Of a stretch of 64,000 bases of DNA, positions 26,401 through 37,600 are shown in pieces. Within the stretch, counting starts at the first letter, position 1. Each line of letters opens with the position of its first letter. Source of the DNA: Diphasiastrum complanatum (Eukaryota; Streptophyta; Lycopodiopsida; Lycopodiales; Lycopodiaceae); the NCBI GenBank assembly GCA_029204225.1, contig CM055107.1, forward strand, positions 51,167,227-51,231,226. Direction: 5' to 3'. The position numbers and the translations under genes are program-made. Under the pieces are notes generated by a model. The model was given only the letters and a program-made list of their open reading frames with translations, ran no database searches and was not told the origin of the DNA.

Positions 26401-29400
26401 TTTGATGTTGTTTTGGGGATGTGTTGGCATGGGTTGCGGAAGCCTTGAGTTTCAGCATGGTGGTAAGCTTCATTCCATCCGTGGTGAGTGGGATGTGCCT
26501 CCAGGACCATTGGTCTCAGCTACGCAGCTGCGTAAGGTAAGCTGTGAAGGTATGTATGTTTGTTTTTGTTGGATATGACTGCCAGTACTAGTGAGAGTAG
26601 CATGTGGTAGGTGCAAGACAATACTTCCTAGATCGTGAAATTAGGAGTGAGTTTGTAGATGTGTTTACTGATGATTTGCCATCTGCATTATCACCTAAAA
26701 GAAATGTTGAACATAAGATTGAGCTTATTCCCGGATCCTGTCCTATAAATAGACCACCTTATAGAATGAGTTTGAGAGAGGAAGAGGAGGTGAGGAAGAT
26801 GCTAGAGGACTATCTTGCACATGGGCAGATTAGGCCTAGCTTCTCACCTTTTGCCTCGTCGATCATTCTAGTAAAAAAGGACAGATCCTGGTGTATGTGT
26901 GTGGATTATCAAGGCCTTAATAAGATCACTATTAAGCATCGATATCCTATCACACGTATTGATCATTTGCTTGATGCTCGTCATGGTGCCACTGTATTTA
27001 GTAAGATAGACTTGAAGAGTGGGTATCATCAGGTTAGAGTTCGTGACGAGGATGTTCATGAAAATGCCTTCCGAACTCGGTTTGGTCATTATGAGTATCT
27101 TGTGATGCCCTTTGATCATTACCTTTCTTCACAGGATATCAGAGTTAGACACTTCCAGATATATTGTTGCTGCTCTCACTTCATCACGAACCACAGGGGG
27201 CCAAGCATTCTTGGTTTGGCAGTGTCTCAGCCCTGCTTCGGACTTGGGGCTTATCAGTACTTGATCTTCCGAGCAAGACCCATGCTTATATCAGACAGCA
27301 TATTTATCGGAGCTACATACGCACTATATGGTCACAGCCTGACCCTGATAAGGTCAAAATACATTTCTATGGCACACATCTACTACGGTTGGATACTACG
27401 GGTACTCCTATCCTTCCAGCATATCTTACACAGCCACTATCTTTTGGTCTGAGGTACCGTATGGGACAGCTTCGAGTCTCTTCTCATGAGCTGGCTATCG
27501 AGACGGGTAGATACACGGACACTCCCAGATTGCAAAGGATATGTCAGCTTTGTTCTCTTCAGGAGGTGGAGGATGAGGTTCACTTCATCTTTCGTTGTCC
27601 AGTATATTATGAGATCAGAGGGCGATACCACTGTTTATACAGAGATACTCCTCTCACGTTGCGATCCTTCCTCGAGTATCCAGACTCCAGATGTGTAGGT
27701 CTTCTATTGAGAGAGATGTATACTCTACGAGCTTCACTTCTACCTACCCCGGATATGGATCACAGTCAGGCTCATATTACCCAGTTTTTCCATAAGTGAG
27801 ACTGTTACGAGCTCGTAACCAGTGCCGAACCCTAGGGAACACAGATAGGTCAGATACCACAGTCAGGGTCGTGTCCAGTGTACATGACCAACAGGGCAAG
27901 ACAGTGTGAGTAGTGTGCCCCAGCACGGTCCATAGCCATGGCGGGCCTAACACAGCCTAGGGACCCTGTCAGCAGGATAGGGCCCCCAGTTGGGTCCCGA
28001 CGTGCAGTCGGCCACGTCAGTGCCACGTGGCCGACACTTGGCAGTAGCATGCTATCAGTCCTCACACTGGGCTAGGAGGGGCTTACTCTATATCAGGGAG
28101 TAGGCAAGGTTGGGTGGATCAGTTAGTGTTTGCCCTACTGTGGTGTTAGGATCTATTACACTGGTATCAGAGCCATCTCCATCTTAGGGAGTTCAGGACA
28201 GCAGTAGAGAAAGCTATCAGAAGATAGGAAAGATTTCTCAGATTCTCAGGAAAGAATTGAGGAGGAAAATCGCTGTAGGAACAGCTTTCAAATCCTTGAA
28301 ATTTGCTGGGAATTTAAAGTTGTTTGAGGCACAATCCCTTGTAGAAGCTCAGCGCTGAAAAATCAGGGATTTACCCTTGATTTTTATGTATCAGTTGTGG
28401 ATTTTTGAGCACATTTTAAATAGAAAACGTGGAGCAGGTCCAGCGCTGCCAAATTGGGTGGAAACTTCGAATTTGGAGTGAAATTTTCTGGAATTTGGAG
28501 CGGATCAGAGACAGAATCGTGGGTGCAGGTCCAGCGCTGAAGGTGTTGCTAGAAAATCAGATTTTGAGAAGGATTTTGGGTCTCAAAGTAAGCAAAACCA
28601 AGTAGCAACACTCCTGGTCAGGCAGCGAGGAAGGTCTTTGGCAGAAACCACAAGTTTGCAACTGTTTTTGGGTCCTAAAACGCGAATTTTGGAGCAAAAA
28701 GTATACACCTCAGACAGCGAGGGAAGGGGCCAAGACGATCAGAAGTTTGTTTCTTTTTCTTGGTACCTTGATCTCTGATTTTTCCGGACAGCAGATCTGA
28801 AAGCAGTGGAGGAAGAGCTGAAAGGGCTTTTCTTGATTCTCTCTGTGGAAGTACAGTTCTCAGAAAGAGCTAAGTTTTCTTTCCCTCCTTGTACAGTTGT
28901 AAATTAGTCTTTTAGACTTTTTTTCCTTCAGAAGTTAAGGTAGCTCTCTTTCAGTTCCGAAGATGACCACTCCTCAGGGACCTGATCAACCCCCGGAGAG
29001 AGGCTTCGACGAACTTGAAACAGAAGCCTTGGCTTACAGAAAAGGGAAGGAACCCATGGAAGTAGAAGAACAGGAACAGTTCGCCGAAGAACTCGACGAA
29101 CTGGTTACCAAGGAGCAGTTCCTCCAATTGGTAACAGAAGTGGATGAACTGAAGTTGGCATTAGCCAATTTCAAGTCCAGTGTGGACAACTCGTTCGCTG
29201 AACTCAAAAACTTGATTTTGAGTTCCGCGAAAGGAAGCCTTCCCTCCACTTCTCAGTTATCCCCTTCTCCACTTCCATCAGTTTCGGGTGAGACTTTACG
29301 GTCTCACCCCAGTGTTTTTAAAGATTTAAAGCCTCCTACTTTTAATGGGGAAGAGAAGGATAGAAATGCAGATATTCTACAAACCTTCCTCAGCAAATGG

Positions 29401-32400
29401 AAGAACATTCATGCTCTTAAACAGACCCCAAACCATTTGCAAGCAATTGAGGCCAATCTTTCTTTAGGGCCTATGGCCTATAAGTGGTGGTTAAATCTCC
29501 AGGAGACTGGGCAGACTCCCCGGTCATGGAAAGCTTTTGAAGAAGCTTTCCTAAGAGAATTTCTACCAGAAAATGAACTGGATAGAGCCTGGGAAGCCTG
29601 GGAAAGAACAGTAATGGATAAATCCCTCATCCAATATATCTCGCAGTATCGAGAAGCAATTTTAAAGATTAAAAATATGGATGACTATCAGAAAATCAGG
29701 GGATTTGTCCGTGGCCTCAAAGATGAATATAAAGTAGAGGTCCAGAGAAACTCGCCTACTACCCTTGAGCAAGCTCTCAGATATGCTCAAATCTATGATG
29801 ATTCAGTGGGTAGGAAGAGAGCGAGACAGCAACCACTTTCTGAGCAGCTTCCTCAGAAAGACTTTCAATTTAAAAAGAAATTTTTAAAAAGAAAGAAAGA
29901 AGATAAATTTAAAGGTGAAGCTCCTCAGAAACGCCCTTCACTCATACAGCCCTTAAAACCAGATGATTTTGAGAAAGCCAAACAAGAACGTTTGTGCTTT
30001 GTGTGTATGGGCAAGGGACACACAGTCAGACAGTGTCCCAAGGGGCCTTTCACTAAAAAAGATAAAAAACAAGTTCATCTTGTTCAGACTGTATGTTTCC
30101 CCAGTAACTCGGCAGCTTCCGAGATTAAAGTGTATCATGAAGATCATGAACACTGTTGCCAGCTGACCTCTGCAATGCTAGCGAGACCCTTCAGCTTTGG
30201 GCCGCATGACCTAGTACGTATGCATGGGAAAGTTGGTAACCAGTCAGTAAGAGTCATGGTTGATGATGGGGCAACCCATAATTTCATCAACCACACCCTG
30301 GTTAAAAAGCTTAAACTACCAGAAGTACCTAGTCAGCATAGGTACATAGTTTCATTAGCTAAGGGTGAAGATAAAAAAATATGGGAAACTATGGTAAGTA
30401 AGTTAAATCTTGGTATTCAGGCGTACCAAGATGAAATAAACTTTCAGATAATGCACCTGGATCGAACAGACATTGTTCTCGGGAGAGATTGGCTCTACAG
30501 TTTAGGACCTTCATCCTCAGCTTTCAGCATAAAGGCCGAGAGATCCAGTTGCATGGGGAGCATCATGTCCCCAACAGCCCTATGGTCTGCAGTTCAGAAC
30601 TCTGTCAGCTAATCGGAGACGAAGACCATTAGGTATTCTTATGTGACTTTCAGTTTATTCCTGAAGTTTCTATTTCCAGTTCTATTCAGCAGAAAATCAG
30701 TAAATTAGAAACTTTATTGTCTAAATTTAAAGATGTTTTTCCTGAAGATTTGCCACATGGTTTACCACCTAGCAGAGAGGTAGATCATGTAATAAACCTA
30801 GTACCAGGTACAGCACCTGTTTCTAAACCTCCGTATCGGGTCAGCCGAACAGAGGATGAAGAAATAACTAGGCAGTTAACAGACTATCTTGGGAAAGGCC
30901 AAATTCAGACCAGTAGTTCACCATGGGCCTCACCAGTCCTATTGGTGAAAAAGAAGGAGGGGTCTATGCGTCTTTGCGTAGATTGCAGAGCCCTCAATAA
31001 AGTCACAATTAAGAATAAATACCCTATGCCTCGGGCAGACGAGTTGTTTGATCAACTCGACGGGGCTAAGTTTTTCAGTAAAATAGACCTTAGATCGGGA
31101 TATCATCAAGTCCGTATAAAATCGGAAGATGTCTCAAAAACAGCCTTTAGGACTCGTCACGGTCATTATGAGTTTAAGGTGATGCCATTTGGGCTCACAA
31201 ATGCTCCAGCTACCTTTATGACCTTGATGAACATTGTCCTCAGACCATACTTGGGTAAATTTGTAGTCGTATTTTTAGATGACATCCTTGTTTACAGCAA
31301 AACCAGGAAGGAGCATCTAAAACACCTCAAAAGGTGTTTCGACTGCTCAGAAAGCATAAGCTTTATGCTAAACAATCCAAGTCTGAATTCTTCGCTGAAG
31401 AAGTAGCATATTTGGGTCACATTATCTCTTCAGATGGGATTAAGATGGACCCAAATAAGGTTAAAGCCATACTCAGTTGGCTGAGACCTCAAAATATTTT
31501 GGAACTTCAAATCTTTCTTGGTCTGGCGGGATATTACAGACGATTTGTCAAGGAATATGCTCAGATAGCAGTCCCTATGAAAAATCTTCTTAAGGGGAAG
31601 GGAAAGGAGTTCATTTGGGAGTCTGCACAACAGGAGAGCTTTGATGCTCTCAAAACAGCCTTAGCTACAGCACCAGTCTTAAAAGTCGTCGACCCCAATC
31701 AGCCATTTGTGGTCGAAACAGATGCTAGCGACTTTGCAGTAGGCGCTGTGCTAACTCAGGGTGGACGACCAGTTGCGTTCGAGAGTAAAAAACTCGAGCC
31801 AGCTCAGACTAGGTACAGTGCCTATGAAAAGGAACTCTTTTCTATAGTACATGCCCTTAAGACTTGGAGGCATTATTTGTATGGTGCCAACTTTGAGGTC
31901 CTGACAGACCATGAGAGTCTCAGATGCCTTTGCAATCAACCTGAGCTTAGAGGTCGGAAAGCTCGTTGGGCAGAGTTGATGCAAGAGTTTGACATGTCTA
32001 TCAGATATAGGCGTGGAAAATTCAATACAGTAGCAGATGCCCTTAGCAGAATGCCTATGATAAACGAGCTGAGTTTTACTCAGATTCGTAATGAGTTACT
32101 CGAGTCCTTGAGAGGGAAATGCCAGCATGATGCATTCTTCTCTATTATCTGGAACGCGGTCCAGAACAGACAGTTACAGACTCCAGAACCAGTTCCCGGG
32201 GCTGGTGCCAGTTCATCCAAGAATACGGCAGCTTCCGTTGAGGATGATGATGAGTCCGAGTATACGTCATCAGATGACGTTGAGGATTCTGAGCCTGTAT
32301 TACCCAAGCAAACCCCAGTGGTTGAGGGTCAGTTGACTCAAGGATTCAAATGGAAACAGTATTCCATTCAGGATGAGTACTTGCTCTATAGAGATAGAGT

Positions 32401-34510
32401 ATGTGTCCCCAATTCAGAGGATTATAGGCAGCAGGTCCTATATGAATGTCATGACAATCCTAGCGCGGGACACCCAGGCATACAGAAGACCTATGAGCTT
32501 CTTCGTAGGCAATTTTTCTGGCCCAGTATGAAAAAGGACGTCCACCAGTATGTAACTAGTTGCCAGAAATGTCAAGTAAATAAAGCAGAGCGTTTAAAGG
32601 CAGGAGGGTTGTTGCATCCCTTAGAAATACCAGCTGGTAAATGGGAGAGTATCTCCATGGATTTTATAGTAGGCCTGCCTAAAACCCAAAAGGGTAATGA
32701 CGCTATATGGGTCACAGTTGACCGTCTGACCAAAATGGCTCATTTTATTCCGACCAAAACAACCGTTAGAGCTCCAGAGTTAGCGAGGTTGTTTGTAGAC
32801 GGGCTATTTAAATTGTACGGTCTACCTTCCGGCATAGTCAGCGACCGGGACAGTAAGTTTACTGGAAATTTTTGGAGGGCAGTATTCCATCATCTCCATA
32901 CTAAACTTAATATGAGTACCACCGACCATCCACAGACGGACGGTCAAACAGAAAGGGTAAATCAAGTGCTGGAGGATATGCTTCGTGCATACGTCAGCAA
33001 GAGGCAGACTAATTGGGAGGAGTATCTCTCGATATTAGAGTTTGCTTACAACAGTACCAAACATTCAGCTACGGGATACAGCCCATTTATGCTGATGTAC
33101 GGTTTTCAGCCACGCTCACCCACAGCTGTAGGGTTTAAACAAGAAAAAGTTGAAGTAGCCAGAAACTTTTTAGAAGACCTAAACCAGATGATAGAACATG
33201 CTAAGCGTAGCATTAGACAATTCCAGGATCGAGCCACGCATTATGCAGATCCACACAGACGGGATGTGCAGTTCTCCACTGGTGAGAAAGTCTACTTGAG
33301 AGTCCCAGTTGACTCTAAAACCCTCAAATCAGGAGTGTGTGCTAAGTTGTCTCCAAGGTATTGTGGTCCCTTTACCATCAGTAGGAGACTAGGCGAGGTC
33401 ACCTATGAACTAGAACTCCCACACAGCAGTAAGGTTTTTCCAGTTTTTCATGTAAGTCAGTTACGAAAAGCCTTAACCAGATCAGATAATCTGGTAGGGG
33501 ACAGTGTTCTAGTTCTCCCATTGGATCCTCAACAACCTCCACATGAACCAGAGGAAATTCTTGATAGTAGAGAGACGCAGACTCGTCATACTCTATACCG
33601 AGAATATCTGGTTAAGTGGAATGATCAGCCTGTTGAGAATGCCACTTGGGAAAGAGGCAGCGTCCTTCACAAGATTTTTCCAGACTTTGTCTTAGAGGAC
33701 CAAGACGGTTCTTAAGGGGGAGGGAGTGTTACGAGCTCGTAACCAGTGCCGAACCCTAGGGAACACAGATAGGTCAGATACCACAGTCAGGGTCGTGTCC
33801 AGTGTACATGACCAACAGGGCAAGACAGTGTGAGTAGTGTGCCCCAGCACGGTCCATAGCCATGGCGGGCCTAACACAGCCTAGGGACCCTGTCAGCAGG
33901 ATAGGGCCCCCAGTTGGGTCCCGACGTGCAGTCGGCCACGTCAGTGCCACGTGGCCGACACTTGGCAGTAGCATGCTATCAGTCCTCACACTGGGCTAGG
34001 AGGGGCTTACTCTATATCAGGGAGTAGGCAAGGTTGGGTGGATCAGTTAGTGTTTGCCCTACTGTGGTGTTAGGATCTATTACAGAGACAAAGAGGATAT
34101 TTCAGTTGTGGATTTTGAAGTCCCCATTCGGAGATTGAAGACACAGAGAGTCTCACATACTTCTGCTAGATCCACGATCACCAGATCTTCACGGGCTTCC
34201 CGCCAGTCTACAGCACGCTCCACTACTACTATCACTCACTATTTCCAGCTTGTTCGTAGCTAGTCTCCTCCGTAGAGCAAGTGGTTAAGCTCTTGCATTG
34301 TACCCTCACAAGTTGGTGGTCAAGCTTTGATACTTCTTCTTAGAGATAGAGAGATAGATATGCTAGTTCTTTTCTTTTTACTAGTAAATAAGTCCGTTTG
34401 CGGACAATGCTCCTCACTTTTTGGACTCTCTTTTGTCTTATGTTCCTTTGGGTACTAAAAGACGTTAATAATAATAATTCTAATTCATCACACACTAAAG
34501 TCAACAAAGA

Positions 34511-34604
<94 letters not shown>

Positions 34605-37600
34605 GAGATGGCGCCTAATTTGTAGCGGGTGTTCCTCCTTCAGCTTTCCATGGCCAAAAAAGGGAAGGGGAGCCCACGCTCCCACCTCACCACCTCATCG
34701 CTGGTCCAGCATCCCTCCACATCGCTGGTCCAGATCCCTCCCTCCACATCGCTGGTCCAGCTCTCCACATCTCTGAATGTAGATTCACCCACCAGCGACC
34801 CCCTGTCCACCAGCGACCCTCTATCCATCAGCGAATCCTTGTCACCCCTGTCCATCAGCGCTACTGACAACTTGCTCTCCATCAACGCTCCAAAATCTAT
34901 CATCGCTGCCAATTCCCTCACATCGGTTGCTTCGAGCCAGAGTGATGGTACTGCTGATACAGATGGAGTCGTACGTAGGGTGAAGATGGAGTCAGCGTTG
35001 CCTACCAATCTAGTCCACACACCCTGCCCTCCACCTGCTCACCCATCTTTCGTGATACCTGAGATTTATACACCTGCCAAGTCATTTGAACAGTACATTC
35101 TTTCCTACATCGAGCAGATCAAACACGAATCCACCTCTCTACAAAAGGAAATGAGACAACTTCAAGGGATCATTCAATCTATGTCCGCTGAGCGGGAAAC
35201 CATGTTAACCCGGATTACTTCTTTGGAGGCAGCAATAAGTAATCAAGGAGAACCTACCAAGATTCAGGAATTGGAGGAGAAGATAGAGCAGCATAAAGCT
35301 GAGACGAAAACGTGGGCCTCTCCTTTCAAGGAAGATGCTAAGGAAGGTACACCCTCCTTCAACCGAGTCATTTCAGCCACCATATCCGAAGAGCGAATGG
35401 GCAAGTACAAAACCCTGAATATAAGGGTTTGCAGAGTTGAACACACCAATGATCCAAAGATTGAAGCAACCAGCTTTCTTTCAAGCACACTCTCCCACCA
35501 CTCCGAAGGGTTGGATAGAGCTTGGAGAACCAAACGAGACCCTTCTACACTCATTGTTCGCTTCACGAATTTGGAAGAGAGACGGGCAACCCTCAAACTG
35601 CGGGCTAAGCTTAGAGGTACACTTATATTTATGGATGATGATCTCACTCCCATGCAGGTTGCGGATCGAAAAAAGGCATTCAGTGAGGCAAAAGCGTTGG
35701 GGAAGAGGGTGATTTATCGGGATGGCAACGCACGATACATTGATCCTCCGAATCCTGACAAATAGGGAGCATGGCCCTCCGGACTAGGTAGCGGTTTGGG
35801 GTCTCTTTCTAGAGCATTGCGGTTGAGATTATGGAACTGCAATGGCATTCATTCTTCAGCTACCGCTGGAGATTTTAGAGATTTTTGCACTGAGGGTGAT
35901 ATCTTACTACTTACCGAGACACATGAGAGTCCTGAGAGAGGTCTACCGACTGTTGCGGGCTTTTGTTGGTTCTCTGCACATCGGAGGGCGACAAGAGCAT
36001 TGACAGATCGGGGTTCTGGTGGGGTGGCCTGCTTAGTCCGCGACTTCATTCGCCCTGGGTCGAGTTGGTGCATACTGATGAGCGAGCTCGCTATATTTGG
36101 ATTCGGGTGGACCGGACTCTGACAGGACTGAATCGAGACCTTTTTCTAGCCGTTTGCTATTTTGCACCGGACACATCAGTTTTCACATCAGATGAGGAGT
36201 CACCTTACTTGGATATCTCATCACCTTACTTGATTGCCGCCAGCCTCTCCCTACTACTACTGCTGTTTTTTACCATGAGGGCACTACTCCAGATGATTCC
36301 GATATCTACATTCATATTTCTGATGAGCCTGACTTATCCTCTGAGCCTTCCCCTGATTTACTTCCTGCTACTTGCCATGCTCAGCTTGCCTATGCTACTT
36401 GGACAGGGCGTCCTGGTCCTCGCTCCATTCGGTTACGTGTGCGTATTACAGGTCGTGAGTATATTGCTTTAGTTGATACTGGTAGCACTCATTCTTTTAT
36501 TAGCAGTTATATCACTAGTCGGATCCGTGCTTCACCTGTTCCTGTTTCACAGCCTCTCACAGTTGAGGTTTGCCAGTTCTCATTCTTTTCCTAGTTCTCA
36601 GATGTTTCAGCATTTACCATACCGCATTGGAGATTTCTCTGGACAGGCAGATCTTTACATTATCCCTATGGAGCGTTATGATCTTATCCTTGGTGCTGAT
36701 TGGTTTGCATCTCTTGGAGCCGTTACACTGGACTTGACATAGCAGACATTGACATTTGTACATGATGCAGCTACACACTCACTTGTTGGCATTGATTCTA
36801 AGGGAGACTTCCAGTTGATTACTAGGAAGCAGTTTATTCGCAGCCTGCCAAAGGCTCATTGTGCTGCCTTATTATGTGTTCAGCGGGCAGTATCAGTTCC
36901 TCCAGTTTCTACACCAGCAGCTGTTCCTCAGGTGATTTCTGACTTATTACATCAGTATGCTTTTGTCTTTTCAGAACCTATGACGCTACCACCATTACGT
37001 GACGTGAACCATCATATTGACTTGCGTCCTGGTTCTGCTCCTCCTTCCCGTCCCCCTTATCGTATGTCTCCATCTGAGCGTGATGAGCTTGAGCTCCATA
37101 TTACTGCCTTGTTAGATCAGGGTCTCATTGTTCCTAATCACAGCCCTTTTGGTGCTCCTGTTCTAATTATTAATAAGAAAGACGATACCAAACGCCTTTG
37201 TATTGATTACCGTGCTTTAAATAAGTTGACTATTCGTAATCAATACCCTATTCCACACATGGATGACCTCTTTGACCAGCTCGGTACCTCTAAAATCTTT
37301 TCCAGGATAGACCTTCGTTCTGGATATTACCAAATCATGATGCACCCTTCTGACGAACATAAGACTGCTTTCCGTACTCATCTTGGTTTATATGAATTTC
37401 GTGTGCTTCCTTTTGGTGTTACTAATGGCCCTCCTACGTTCCAGAATGTGATGAATAACGTCTTGCGTCCGCTTCTTGGTCATTGTGTCTTGGTTTATTT
37501 TGATAATATTCTTATTTTTAGTCAGTCTCTTGCTGAGCATGTTGCCCATCTTTTCTCTGTCTTTCAGTTACTTGTACACCACCAATTATTTGCTAAGTTG

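Larger units (their letters stand above)
15816..27114 (+). mobile_element. Gypsy element D1, split by D2, truncated by LINE O
   Basis: LTR/leader region from about 15830, PBS at 16201, gag 16803-17838, then element D2 (17839-26011), then protease and RT up to 27114. Removing D2 and one copy of its target duplication restores an uninterrupted frame across the site (MEIEE then ILPEANPDV). The 3' half of pol and the 3' LTR are missing because LINE O sequence begins at 27115. Confidence 0.75.
27803..34084 (+). mobile_element. Gypsy chromovirus E, recent full-length insertion
   Basis: 6,282 bp: 358 bp LTRs at both ends, apparently identical, target duplication GAGAC (27798-27802 and 34085-34089), PBS, leader with CAGCGCTG repeats, gag-protease, RT-RNase H-integrase-chromodomain and a polypurine tract. 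The coding region is broken by a 25-base deletion near 30507, a TAG near 30632 and a one-base deletion near 31331 relative to its relative F. Confidence 0.92.
27115..34513 (+). mobile_element. LINE O, 3' part only, split by Gypsy E
   Basis: 27115-27802 and 34090-34513. Encodes the ORF2 C-terminal region: [31 protein letters not shown], the zinc motif [33 protein letters not shown] and, after E, a basic tail ending THYFQLVRS at 34262. A 3' UTR with GTTCCTTTGGGTAC and a CT tail from 34514 follows. The 5' end is truncated and joined to D1 RT. Confidence 0.75.

Noticed and set aside
27850-28065. 71-codon minus-strand frame, repeated at 33774-33989
   Set aside because: It is the reverse strand of the two identical LTRs of E.
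34277-34335. tRNA-like sequence (GAGCAAGTGGTTAAGC) in a LINE 3' UTR
   Set aside because: No acceptor or anticodon stem could be built and no proper B box is present.
34514-34601. Regular short repeats considered as CRISPR or centromeric satellite
   Set aside because: Plain dinucleotide CT without spacers or longer units; it is a LINE tail.
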